The position numbers were made by a program, and so were the translations under genes. From CAZYBU01 sp964645775 (lineage in GTDB: Bacteria; Spirochaetota; UBA4802; UBA5550), in assembly GCA_964645775.1 (NCBI GenBank), contig CAZYBU010000018.1, forward strand, positions 1-62,293: a DNA stretch of 62,293 bases, read 5' to 3'. Every line of letters begins with the position of its first letter. The stretch's first letter is position 1. Positions 7,383-15,977 of the stretch are shown one piece after another. The notes beneath the pieces are model-generated. The model saw nothing but the letters and a program-made list of their open reading frames with translations. It searched no databases and had not been told where the DNA came from.

Positions 7383-9833
7383 TTACTGCTTGGTAATGGC
7401 CGCGTCGTCCTTTTCTCTGGGAACCTGGAGATCGACCTGCCAGTCACCCAGCTGATCCTTCCACTGGCGGTAAAGTGCCCGGGCCTTTCCCTGATCACGG
7501 AAAAACTGTTCCGGTCGTTCCAGTGTAAGAAAGAGGACCTCTTCCATGGTTGAGACAGGATGGAAGATCAGATCATCCAGCACGTAATCGGGTATTTTTT
7601 CCAGATCCTTCTCGTTGTCCGCCGGCATAATGACATGCTTCATGAGGCCCCGGTGAGCGGCCAGGACCTTTTCCTTCAGTCCCCCGATCTGGAGAACCTT
7701 TCCCCTGAGGGTTATCTCCCCGGTCATGGCAACATCGCTCCGGACCGGTATATGGCTCAGGGCGGAGGCCAGTACGACGCCCATGGTAATGCCGGCGGAA
7801 GGACCGTCCTTGGGAATGGCCCCCTCCGGCACGTGGAGATGTATGTCATGGTTCTTTAAAAGCTCTTCGTCCAGGTTGAAGAAATGCTGGTTGGCCTTCA
7901 CGTAGGTATAGGCGGCCTGGGCCGACTCCTGCATGACCTCACCGAGCTTGCCTGTCATTTTCAGCTCTCCCTTGCCTTTGGTCAGGGCCGCCTCTATGTT
8001 CAGGACGTCGCCACCCACCTCGGTCCAGGCCAGACCGTAGGCAAGTCCCGCTTCACTCTTCTCCTCTCCCACTCCGTACTTGAAGTGAATGGGTCCCAGG
8101 TACTTCTTCAAGAGAGCCTGGGTTATCGTTCGGCTGAAACCCTCTTCATTCTCAACGACCTCCCTGGCCACCTTCCGGCAGACCTTGGCGATCATTCGTT
8201 CCAGGTTACGAACGCCCGCTTCACGGGTATAATGGCGAATAAGGAATTTCATGGCCTCCTCGCCAAAATCGATGTTTTTCTCCTCCAGTCCGTTCTCTTC
8301 GATCTGCTTGGGAAGCAGAAACTTCAGGGCGATATTAAGTTTCTCCGGCTCCGTATAGCTTGAGATGTCTATGATCTCCATTCTGTCCTGGAGGGGAGCG
8401 GGTATGCTGTGCTGCACATTGGCCGTGGTGATAAACATTACGTCAGAAAGGTCGTAATTCACCTCCATGAAATGATCCACGAAGGTGCTGTTCTGTTCCG
8501 GGTCCAGAACCTCGAGCAATGCGGAGGATGGGTCACCCCGGAAGTCCATGGACATCTTGTCTATCTCATCCAGGAGGATAAGTGGATTTTTTGTCCCCGC
8601 TTTCTTCATAAGCTGAATGATTCGTCCCGGAAGGGCTCCCACGTAAGTACGCCTGTGTCCCCGAATCTCCGCCTCGTCCCGGACTCCCCCCAGAGACATG
8701 CGCGCGAAATTGCGGTTAAGTGCCCGGGCAACGGACCGGCCGAGGGACGTCTTGCCCACACCGGGAGGACCGACGAAACAGAGGATAGGTCCCTTGAGCT
8801 TACGTGAAAGACGGCTCACGGCGATATACTCCACAATCCGTTCCTTAACGTCTTCAAGGCCATAATGATCCTCCTCCAGTATCTCCATAGCCCGGGTGGT
8901 ATCCTCGTTGTCCTCGGTCTTTTCCGTCCAGGGAATGTTCATGAGCCACTCGATGTAATTCCGGACCACGGCCGACTCCGCGGACATCGGAGGCATCTTC
9001 TCCAGCCGTTTCAATTCGGAAATAGCCTTGCTGCTGACTTCCTCCGGCATGTCGCTCTTTTTGATAGCCTCCCGGAGTTCCTCTACCTCGTCACCCTCTT
9101 CACCACCGTGGCCAAGTTCTTTTTTTATTATCTTCATCTGCTCATTGAGATAGTATTCCTTCTGGGTCTTCTCCATCTGTTTGCGGACCTGGCCCTGTAT
9201 CTTCTTCTCGATATACATGACCTCGATCTCGCCATTAATGAGGTCGATAAGACGGGAGGCCCGCTCCAGAGGATTGCCTATGTCCAGGATCGCCTGTTTG
9301 AATTCTATGCGCATATCGACGTGGGAGGCTATGGTATCACATACCTGGGCAAGGTCCTCGATGTCGTTCACGGTGGAGTGGGCCTCACGCGGAACCTTCT
9401 TGTTCAGTTTAATGTATTTCTCGAAAATATCTATGAGAGAATTCCGCAGAGCCTCCCGTTCGGAAGAGTGTTCCGCCTCCCTTTCGATGTCCTTAACGCT
9501 TACCTCGTAGAAATCTCCATCCGTCTCCATGGAATCGATGTATCCCCGGCGTACACCCTCCACAAGGACCTTGATGGTACCGTCAGGTAGCTTTAAAAGC
9601 TGAAGTATCTCGGAAACGGTCCCTATGGGGAATATTTCATCTTCATCCGGCACAGTAACCCTGGCGTCCTTCTGGGTGGAAAGGAGGATCATCCGGTCCT
9701 GTTTCATGGCCCTTTCCAGGGCCTGGACCGACTTTTCCCTTCCGACGAAGAGAGGTATTACCATATGAGGGAAAACAACAACGTCCCGGAGGGGAAGTAG
9801 AGGGTATTTCTTTGAATAATCTACTTTCTTCAT
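7383..9833 (-). CDS. lon: ATP-dependent protease Lon
   Basis: An 816-residue LonA protease that degrades misfolded and regulatory proteins in the cytoplasm. The N-terminal substrate-binding domain opens with YPLLPLRDVVVFPHMV. The AAA+ domain has Walker A GPPGVGKTSLG and Walker B ILLDEIDK. The protease domain carries the Ser-Lys dyad at S679 (in PKDGPSAGIT) and K722 (in GGLKEKVLAA), the same numbering as in Escherichia coli. It is the last gene of the clpP-clpX-lon run, 12 bases behind clpX, and its start codon is a plain ATG. Length and motifs are complete. Confidence 0.97.
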   Translation of the reverse strand: MKKVDYSKKYPLLPLRDVVVFPHMVIPLFVGREKSVQALERAMKQDRMILLSTQKDARVTVPDEDEIFPIGTVSEILQLLKLPDGTIKVLVEGVRRGYIDSMETDGDFYEVSVKDIEREAEHSSEREALRNSLIDIFEKYIKLNKKVPREAHSTVNDIEDLAQVCDTIASHVDMRIEFKQAILDIGNPLERASRLIDLINGEIEVMYIEKKIQGQVRKQMEKTQKEYYLNEQMKIIKKELGHGGEEGDEVEELREAIKKSDMPEEVSSKAISELKRLEKMPPMSAESAVVRNYIEWLMNIPWTEKTEDNEDTTRAMEILEEDHYGLEDVKERIVEYIAVSRLSRKLKGPILCFVGPPGVGKTSLGRSVARALNRNFARMSLGGVRDEAEIRGHRRTYVGALPGRIIQLMKKAGTKNPLILLDEIDKMSMDFRGDPSSALLEVLDPEQNSTFVDHFMEVNYDLSDVMFITTANVQHSIPAPLQDRMEIIDISSYTEPEKLNIALKFLLPKQIEENGLEEKNIDFGEEAMKFLIRHYTREAGVRNLERMIAKVCRKVAREVVENEEGFSRTITQALLKKYLGPIHFKYGVGEEKSEAGLAYGLAWTEVGGDVLNIEAALTKGKGELKMTGKLGEVMQESAQAAYTYVKANQHFFNLDEELLKNHDIHLHVPEGAIPKDGPSAGITMGVVLASALSHIPVRSDVAMTGEITLRGKVLQIGGLKEKVLAAHRGLMKHVIMPADNEKDLEKIPDYVLDDLIFHPVSTMEEVLFLTLERPEQFFRDQGKARALYRQWKDQLGDWQVDLQVPREKDDAAITKQ

Positions 9834-9845
9834 AGTTTGTCCTGT

Positions 9846-11099
9846 TTATGCCGACTTTTCCTCTTCCCTGAGGATAATATGAGGTTCCTCTGTTCCGATG
9901 ATCATCTCCCGGTTTATAACGATCTTCTGAACGTTTTCCCTGGAGGGGATACTGTACATCAGGTCGAGCATCAGGGATTCGAGAACTGAGCGAAGTCCCC
10001 TGGCCCCCGATTTACGTTTCATGGCGATATCAGCCACTTCGTTAAGAGCGTCATCCTCGAATTCAAGTTCCACATCCTCAAAGGAGAAGATCTTCTGGTA
10101 CTGACGTACCAGTGCATTTTTCGGTTCCTTCAGTATGCGGAGAAGGGACTCCCGGTCCAGTTCCTCCAGGGTGGCCACAACGGGGAGCCTTCCCACGAAC
10201 TCCGGTATCAGTCCGTACTTGATCAGATCCTCGGACGTGAGGCGCTTCATGATATCACTGTCGGCGTCTTCCTTCGATCGGATATCCGCCCCGAAGCCGA
10301 GGGTCTTGTTTCCTATACGGGACTGTACATGCCGTTCAAGGCCCACAAAGGCCCCACCCACGATAAACAGGATGTTACGGGTATCTATCGAGATATATTC
10401 CTGGTGAGGATGCTTCCGCCCTCCCTGGGGGGGCACGTTGGCCACGGTCCCCTCGATGATTTTCAGGAGGGCCTGCTGAACTCCCTCACCGGAGACGTCC
10501 CGGGTGATGGAAGGGTTGTCCGATTTCCGGGATATCTTGTCGATCTCGTCTATGTAGATAATCCCGATCTCCGCCTTCTTGATGTCACCCTCCGCGTTTT
10601 GAATCAACCGGAGAAGGATGTTCTCCACGTCCTCTCCCACGTAGCCGGCCTCAGTCAGGGAGGTGGCGTCCACGATCGCGAAGGGGACCTGAAGAATCCT
10701 GGCCATGGTCTGGGCAAGGAGGGTCTTGCCGGAACCTGTCGGTCCCACGAGCAGTATGTTGCTCTTGTCCAGCTCCACATCGTTCTTTTTGATGTTCCGG
10801 TTTGAGAAGATCCTCTTGTAATGGTTATAGACAGCCACAGAGAGAAACTTCTTTGAGTCATCCTGCCCGATGACATATTCATCCAGAATATTTTTCATGT
10901 CCTGGGGCTTGGGAAGCTCCTTAAGGTCCTCGTCCAGAAAGTTCTCCACATCCTCGGCGATGATCTCATTACAGAGCTCTATACACTCGTCACAGATATA
11001 GACATCCGGACCGGCCACCAGCTTTTTGACCATATCCTGGCTTTTTCCACAGAATGAGCAGTAGAGTTTTTGCTGTTCTTCTTTTTTCTTTGAAGCCAT
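9846..11099 (-). CDS. clpX: ATP-dependent Clp protease, ATP-binding subunit ClpX
   Basis: A 417-residue unfoldase that feeds proteins to ClpP. The N-terminal zinc-binding domain has CSFC and CDEC pairs (residues about 14-40). The AAA+ module has Walker A GPTGSGKTLLAQ, Walker B IIYIDEIDK and the RKSDNPSITRDVSGEGVQQALLK region that includes the pore and sensor elements. The IGF-type ClpP-docking loop is represented by RIGNKTLGFG. It lies 23 bases behind clpP and 12 before lon, the usual adaptor-protease neighbourhood. Confidence 0.97.
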   Translation of the reverse strand: MASKKKEEQQKLYCSFCGKSQDMVKKLVAGPDVYICDECIELCNEIIAEDVENFLDEDLKELPKPQDMKNILDEYVIGQDDSKKFLSVAVYNHYKRIFSNRNIKKNDVELDKSNILLVGPTGSGKTLLAQTMARILQVPFAIVDATSLTEAGYVGEDVENILLRLIQNAEGDIKKAEIGIIYIDEIDKISRKSDNPSITRDVSGEGVQQALLKIIEGTVANVPPQGGRKHPHQEYISIDTRNILFIVGGAFVGLERHVQSRIGNKTLGFGADIRSKEDADSDIMKRLTSEDLIKYGLIPEFVGRLPVVATLEELDRESLLRILKEPKNALVRQYQKIFSFEDVELEFEDDALNEVADIAMKRKSGARGLRSVLESLMLDLMYSIPSRENVQKIVINREMIIGTEEPHIILREEEKSA

Positions 11100-11122
11100 G
11101 GTAACTCCTGATACTTAACTAA

Positions 11123-11707
11123 CTATTCTTTACGTTCAATCACTTTATCGATAAGACCGTACTCAAGGGCATCGTCCGGCGACATGAAGTTATCCCGGTC
11201 GATATCCTTCTGAATCCGCTCGACATCCTGTCCTGTATGCTTAGCGTAGATCTGGTTCAGGGTGTCCCTGGTTTTCAGAATTTCCCGGGCGTGTATCTCA
11301 ATATCGGCCGCCTGTCCCTGATATCCTCCCATGGGCTGGTGAATCATGATACGAGCGTGGGGGAGAGCGGAACGCTTGCCGTGAGCGCCGGATGCCAGGA
11401 GGAGGGACCCCATCGACGCGGCCTGTCCAATACATATCGTGGCAACATCCGGTTTAAGATACTGCATGGTGTCATATATGGCAAGACCTGAAGATACTAT
11501 CCCTCCCGGTGAATTTATATACAGAAAGATGTCCTTATCCGGGTCTTCCGCCTCAAGAAAAAGCATCTGGGCAATAATCAGACTTGAGACATGATCCTCA
11601 ATCGGCTCACCGAGAAAGATTATCCTGTCTTTAAGCAGCCGTGAGCAAATATCATAGGAGCGTTCCCCCCGGCTGGTCTGTTCAACGACTATCGGTACAA
11701 GACTCAT
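11123..11707 (-). CDS. clpP: ATP-dependent Clp protease proteolytic subunit ClpP
   Basis: A 194-residue serine peptidase that assembles into the two-ring degradation chamber. The catalytic triad is S98 in GQAASMGS, H123 in RIMIHQPMGG and D172 in IDRDNFMS. Full family length with an intact N-terminal axial loop. It is the first gene of the clpP-clpX-lon run; a 241-base gap separates it from tig and contains a promoter-like sequence, so it may be transcribed independently of tig. Confidence 0.97.
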   Translation of the reverse strand: MSLVPIVVEQTSRGERSYDICSRLLKDRIIFLGEPIEDHVSSLIIAQMLFLEAEDPDKDIFLYINSPGGIVSSGLAIYDTMQYLKPDVATICIGQAASMGSLLLASGAHGKRSALPHARIMIHQPMGGYQGQAADIEIHAREILKTRDTLNQIYAKHTGQDVERIQKDIDRDNFMSPDDALEYGLIDKVIERKE

Positions 11708-11861
11708 TCAGTTCTCCTTTACTATCTCTATTATCTCTATCCGTTTATGTATGGCAGAAACAGGGACTCTACTCTTGTAAAATCGGTCAGGATGGACCCT
11801 GCTCATCACCATTTTTTGGAATTCTTCTGTCATGGGCTGGAGACAGAAGAGTAATCATCCC

Positions 11862-11890
11862 AATATAATGAATTATGTCTTACCCAGCAA
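11862..11890 (-). promoter_or_regulatory. Sigma-70-like promoter before clpP
   Basis: On the minus strand TTGCTG (11890-11885) is followed after exactly 17 bases by TATATT (11867-11862). It lies in the tig-clpP gap and would start transcription of clpP-clpX-lon with a leader of about 150 bases. I see no CtsR- or HrcA-type operator with confidence. Confidence 0.4.
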
Positions 11891-11948
11891 GACCGGGTCA
11901 CGTTTTTTCTCCGCTGACGGGTCGAAAACCGCGGTCGTCACGCTCTCC

Positions 11949-13286
11949 TTACTGATCACTGAGAATTTCCACCAGAGGTGCCGGTTTCAGTTTTTTAACC
12001 TTACCCTCTTCATACACGAATTCAAGAGCCCTGTCAACCAGCAGTTCAGCCTCAATGTTCTTCCGGGAATCGTTCTCTTCGATCAGTTTCTCGATCTCCT
12101 CCTCGGGACGGTTGTTTCGAGTTGCGATGGTTCGTATCACTTCCCGATACCTCTCCTCGTCAACGGAGAGTTCCTCCCGGTCGGCGATCTCACGGAGGAC
12201 CAGGGTCGTCTTAACCGAGCGTTCGGCGTCTTCCCTCAGATGTCCCCTGAAATCTTCCGGTTCCATGCCCAGCATCCGCGCGAACTCATCCATGTTGTCA
12301 TGCTGCAGGCCGATCCGTTCCTGGGTCCGCTTGAACATCGACTCTATCTCGTTTTCAATCATCGTCTCAGGGATATCAAAGGAGCTGTTCTCAATAATCG
12401 CCTGTACGATCTGGTTCCGGGTCTCATTTTTTGTTCGCTCCTCAACAAATTTCTCAATATACTCACGGGTTTTCCGGAACATATCATCCTTCGACTCGTA
12501 GCCGGCCTTCTTCGCGAACTCGTCATCAAAGGGTGGAAGATTCAAATCACTGATAGTCTGAACCTGTACCCTGTAGGTCACCTTCTGTCCGGCCACGTCC
12601 TCAATATGGTAATCCTTCGGGTATTTGACGGTTATATCCTTCTCTTCACCCGATTTCATTCCCACGAGCTCATCGTCTATCCGGCTCTTCTCACGGCTCT
12701 TGCCCACAACGATATTGTAGTCTCTGAGCTCAAGGGAATCCATCTCTTCACCCGGCACATTATCTACGCGGGCCATTTTCAGACTTACAAGATCACCCAT
12801 CTCGACCCGGGCGTCATCCTGGGCCTTTGGCGTGGCCTCGGCCTGCTTTTCCCTCATGGAGTCGATCTCATCCTGCACATCCCCGTCCGTTACCTTGCAG
12901 GTACGCTGTTCCGCCGGGATATCTTTATACTTTCCCGGTTCAACCGCGGGTGGAGTCTCGAAAACGGCCCTGTAGGTGAAAGGCTCATCTTTTCTGATAA
13001 AATCAAAATCGTATACCGGCTGGCTTATTGGCGCCACCTGCTTCTGGGACATGGCCTCCCAGACGGTCTCTTTGACAAGATTTTCCGCAACCTGGCCGTC
13101 CGCTTTATCGGAAAAACGGTTCTCGATGATATTCTGAGGCACTTTTCCCTTGCGAAACCCGTCAATTTTCGCGTTCATTTGAATCTCTTTAAAGACACGG
13201 TCGTATTCTTCGGATACCCGATCAACCGGGATTTCAACAGTCAATTCCATCCGCGCTTTTTCCAGTTTCTTATCTGTTACCTTCAA
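11949..13286 (-). CDS. tig: Trigger factor, ribosome-associated chaperone and peptidyl-prolyl isomerase
   Basis: Trigger factor binds the ribosome exit and shields nascent chains. The ribosome-docking signature GFRKGKVP is near residue 43, followed by an FKBP-type domain (about 150-240) and the helical C-terminal chaperone arms. I place the start at the TTG at 13286 because AAGGAG stands five bases before it and the protein then begins LKVTDKKLEKARMELTVE, as expected for the family. A start at 13352 would add 22 residues with no counterpart. The protein is then 445 residues long. It is followed by clpP, clpX and lon on the same strand. Confidence 0.92.
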   Translation of the reverse strand: MKVTDKKLEKARMELTVEIPVDRVSEEYDRVFKEIQMNAKIDGFRKGKVPQNIIENRFSDKADGQVAENLVKETVWEAMSQKQVAPISQPVYDFDFIRKDEPFTYRAVFETPPAVEPGKYKDIPAEQRTCKVTDGDVQDEIDSMREKQAEATPKAQDDARVEMGDLVSLKMARVDNVPGEEMDSLELRDYNIVVGKSREKSRIDDELVGMKSGEEKDITVKYPKDYHIEDVAGQKVTYRVQVQTISDLNLPPFDDEFAKKAGYESKDDMFRKTREYIEKFVEERTKNETRNQIVQAIIENSSFDIPETMIENEIESMFKRTQERIGLQHDNMDEFARMLGMEPEDFRGHLREDAERSVKTTLVLREIADREELSVDEERYREVIRTIATRNNRPEEEIEKLIEENDSRKNIEAELLVDRALEFVYEEGKVKKLKPAPLVEILSDQ

Positions 13287-13351
13287 AGTATGCTCCTTGC
13301 CATTCTTGTATGCTTCACTCAAGGGGGGTGCCCTCCGGGGTAGATCGATCA

Positions 13352-13380
13352 TTGACAGTTGGGACAGATGTGTTTACATC
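13352..13380 (+). promoter_or_regulatory. Promoter-like sequence before the GSCFA gene
   Basis: A perfect TTGACA at 13352-13357 is followed after 17 bases by TACATC at 13375-13380, a weak -10. It points toward the GSCFA gene, in the gap divergent from tig. Confidence 0.3.
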
Positions 13381-13455
13381 GTCAAACGATTTTTCACGGA
13401 TACGGCTCAATGAAAAGTGGTTGAAAGGTATCTTCAAAACAAGAATGGTTTGGTC

Positions 13456-14448
13456 ATGGAATGGATGACAAAAACAGACATAACTCCTCTGGAAGCGCCC
13501 ATCGACCATAACCACCATGTGGCCTGTTTCGGTTCCTGCTTCGCCGTTACGATGGCGGAACGTTTCAGGCGATACCGGTTTCAACTACTCGTGAACCCCT
13601 TCGGCATCCTCTATAACCCGGAATCCATCAGCCGGGCGCTGGGCCGGATTAAATCAGGAGAACCCTATCTGAAGGAGGAACTGGTCAGACACCGCGAATT
13701 GTGGCACAGCATGGACCATCACGGCGATTTTTCCCATCCCCGGGCGGAAACCGCCCTCTCCATGATAAACAATTCCCTCAAGGCCTCCGCGGACTTTCTC
13801 AAAAGAGCCGACTGGTGCATAATCACTTTCGGCACGGCCGGTGTCTACAGAATTCGGGACGGAAACCAGGTGGCCGGCAACTGCCACCGGATGCCCTCCG
13901 GGCTCTTCTCCAGGGAACGACTGACTATCGAGGAGACCGTTTCCGCCATCGTGGAAATCATCGGTCACCTGCGAAGCCTTAACCCGGGTATCCGCTGCCT
14001 CCTGACCATAAGCCCGGTCCGGTACAGGAGTGAAGGATTCGTGGAGAACAGCAGAAGCAAGGCGACGCTTCACCTGGCCCTGGAGAAGGTATTGCGGCGG
14101 GAGGATGAATGCTTCTACTTTCCCTCCTATGAACTGATACTGGATGACCTGCGCGATTATCGTTTCTTCGCCGAAGATCTGGTGCATCCGGCCGAGAGCG
14201 CCGTGGATTACGTATGGGAACGGTTCATGGAAGCCTGCATTTCCGAAAAATCCATGGAGAGCCTTGAGAAGGTGGCCTCCCTGGTCCGTGACATGAATCA
14301 TCGTCCCCGATTCCCGGAAAGCGGGGAACACCGCGGATTCAGGGATAACCTGTTGAAACGCGTTAAAGAGACCGCCGCGGTGTACCCCTTCCTCGATCTG
14401 GAGGAGGACATTAAAAAGATGGAAGCCGACGGCCGCGGGATCGACTAA
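13456..14448 (+). CDS. GSCFA domain protein
   Basis: A protein of about 331 residues with the family-defining motif CFGSCFAVTMAERF close to its N-terminus. It belongs to the GSCFA family, which is related to GDSL/SGNH esterases; the C-terminal DLVHPAESAVDYVW carries a D-x-x-H pair that resembles the catalytic acid and base of that fold. The exact start is unsure: ATG at 13456 or 13465 fits the family, while a GTG at 13417 would extend it by 13 residues. None has a strong ribosome-binding site. The biological substrate is unknown. It stands alone, divergent from tig, and ends at a strong terminator. Confidence 0.8.
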   Translation: MEWMTKTDITPLEAPIDHNHHVACFGSCFAVTMAERFRRYRFQLLVNPFGILYNPESISRALGRIKSGEPYLKEELVRHRELWHSMDHHGDFSHPRAETALSMINNSLKASADFLKRADWCIITFGTAGVYRIRDGNQVAGNCHRMPSGLFSRERLTIEETVSAIVEIIGHLRSLNPGIRCLLTISPVRYRSEGFVENSRSKATLHLALEKVLRREDECFYFPSYELILDDLRDYRFFAEDLVHPAESAVDYVWERFMEACISEKSMESLEKVASLVRDMNHRPRFPESGEHRGFRDNLLKRVKETAAVYPFLDLEEDIKKMEADGRGID

Positions 14449-14480
14449 AAGGGGCGCCCTTTTTGCAGGCGCCCCTTTTC
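14447..14480. terminator. Bidirectional rho-independent terminator
   Basis: AAAAGGGGCGCC pairs perfectly with GGCGCCCCTTTT across a nine-base loop. It begins at the stop codon of the GSCFA gene, and on the other strand it lies eight bases after the tRNA-Gly gene, so it can end both transcripts. Confidence 0.88.
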
Positions 14481-14487
14481 TATGCTG

Positions 14488-14559
<72 letters not shown>

Positions 14560-14569
14560 GTCTTCTACC

Positions 14570-14651
14570 TGCGAGCGAAGGGAATCGAACCCCCACACCT
14601 TACGGTACCAGATCCTAAATCTGGCGCGTCTGCCAGTTCCGCCACGCTCGC
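14570..14651 (-). tRNA. tRNA-Leu (anticodon UAG)
   Basis: A class II cloverleaf on the minus strand. Acceptor arms GCGAGCG and CGCTCGC pair, the D arm contains CTGGCAGACG, and the anticodon arm CCAGA-TTTAGGA-TCTGG gives anticodon UAG. The long variable arm has ACC-GTAA-GGT, as expected for leucine. CCA is not encoded. Confidence 0.95.
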
Positions 14652-14667
14652 ATCTGCTTTGCTGGTC

Positions 14668-14695
14668 AATGTATTTCCGATGCTGTTTTGATCAA
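14668..14695 (-). promoter_or_regulatory. Promoter-like sequence for the tRNA pair
   Basis: On the minus strand TTGATC (14695-14690) is followed after 16 bases by TACATT (14673-14668), which ends 16 bases before the first base of tRNA-Leu. Position and spacing suit a short-leader tRNA promoter. Confidence 0.4.
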
Positions 14696-14736
14696 GCCTT
14701 TTTCTGTATGGCAGGCCCAAAAATTATCCTGACACC

Positions 14737-15036
14737 CTAATAACCGGCTTCCGATTTGGCTTTCTTTCCCTCCGGCGTCAGGCCTGTGCGGGTATGGCAC
14801 TCGGGACACTGTTTCTGTTTAAAAGTGCTGATCTTCCAGTAGTTCTCCTGCCCCATTTTCATGCCCTGGGTCGACTGCTGGATACCGGTTTGAGGATTAT
14901 GACAGAAACTGCATCCTCCCTGCATATCGCTGATGAACATCAGGTGTTTTTGCTGAATCATGGGATTCGCTGAGATGGAGACAATAAATAGTACTGTACA
15001 GGCCAGCCCGGCGATAAAAACTATTATTCGTTTCAT
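14737..15036 (-). CDS. Small dihaem cytochrome c, exported
   Basis: A 99-residue protein with a signal peptide (residues 1-23) and two haem c sites, CSFCH at 42-46 and CPECH at 77-81. It should be attached to haem in the periplasm and carry electrons, but no oxidoreductase or cytochrome-assembly gene is adjacent. A GAGGAG ribosome-binding site lies about nine bases before the ATG. It is unrelated in layout to the larger pentahaem cytochrome at 53504. A role cannot be assigned from sequence alone. Confidence 0.82.
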   Translation of the reverse strand: MKRIIVFIAGLACTVLFIVSISANPMIQQKHLMFISDMQGGCSFCHNPQTGIQQSTQGMKMGQENYWKISTFKQKQCPECHTRTGLTPEGKKAKSEAGY

Positions 15037-15177
15037 GTGAAACTCCTCATCATGATTTGAATTAAACTGTACTCATTACACGCGGCAGGGTCAATAAAAA
15101 ATATCAGGTAATTTCACAACAATGCGCATTTACAGAACACCGCCCGGTCCCCCGGAAAGATATACGGAGAAGCAACG

Positions 15178-15906
15178 ATGACCTTTCGAATCATCTATGA
15201 GGATAACCATCTACTGGTGGTGGAGAAACCGGCCGGGCTCCTCTCTCAGGGGGACTTTTCCGGGGAGGCCACTCTTCTTGATGAGGCCCGGGAATATGTA
15301 AAAATCAGCAGAAACAAACCGGGTAACGTCTACCTGGGGCTGGTCCATCGCCTGGACCGACCGGTGTCCGGTGTCATGGTCCTGGCCCGGACGAGCAAGG
15401 CGGCCGGAAGACTCCAGAAACAGTTCGCGGGCCGTGACGTACGCAAGTTCTATCTGGCCCGGGTGGATGGTTTTGCCGACATTAAGGGAGAAGGATGGAC
15501 CATCCTGGAGGATCGGTTGATCCGGGAAGGGGACAGGACCCTGGTGGCCCGTGAAAACGAAGGGGGCCAGGAAGCCAGATTAAGATACCTGGAAATAAAA
15601 GAGCGAAAGGGCCTGATTCTTGTGGAACTCATGACAGGAAGAAAGCATCAGATCCGGGCACAGCTGGCGGCCCGGGGTATGCCGCTCCTGGGAGATTCCC
15701 GTTACGGCGGCGAAGCACTGGATGGCGAGGGGATCTCCCTGCACTCCCTCGCTCTACGCATTCTCCATCCCACACGATTGGAGACAATAACATTCTACGC
15801 TTCTCCTCCGGATTATATCTGCGGCGACAGAGAGGTTCTTCAGGAGATTCAATCAATAGTAATAAGGGAAGTGAAGACCGGCGAGGAAGAGATGTTTTAT
15901 ACTTGA
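15178..15906 (+). CDS. RluA-family pseudouridine synthase
   Basis: A 242-residue RNA pseudouridine synthase. The catalytic aspartate lies in LVHRLDRPVSGVMVLARTS; the conserved KFYLARV strand and the GRKHQIRAQLAARGMPLLGD segment are also intact. There is no N-terminal S4 RNA-binding domain, so it is a short RluA-type enzyme acting on rRNA or tRNA; the target uridine cannot be read from sequence. GGAG stands about nine bases before the ATG. It precedes the UPF0182 gene by 71 bases on the same strand. Confidence 0.9.
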   Translation: MTFRIIYEDNHLLVVEKPAGLLSQGDFSGEATLLDEAREYVKISRNKPGNVYLGLVHRLDRPVSGVMVLARTSKAAGRLQKQFAGRDVRKFYLARVDGFADIKGEGWTILEDRLIREGDRTLVARENEGGQEARLRYLEIKERKGLILVELMTGRKHQIRAQLAARGMPLLGDSRYGGEALDGEGISLHSLALRILHPTRLETITFYASPPDYICGDREVLQEIQSIVIREVKTGEEEMFYT

Positions 15907-15977
15907 TTTCCCTTCAAAAATTTTGTACATTTGCTATTCCTGCCTTCCAAAAATAATCGTTACGGAGTCGTACCTGT

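Noticed and set aside
11832..13343. Long open frame on the plus strand (about 500 codons) opposite trigger factor
   Set aside because: It is the mirror of a well-conserved tig gene, lacks a ribosome-binding site and shows no recognisable domain.
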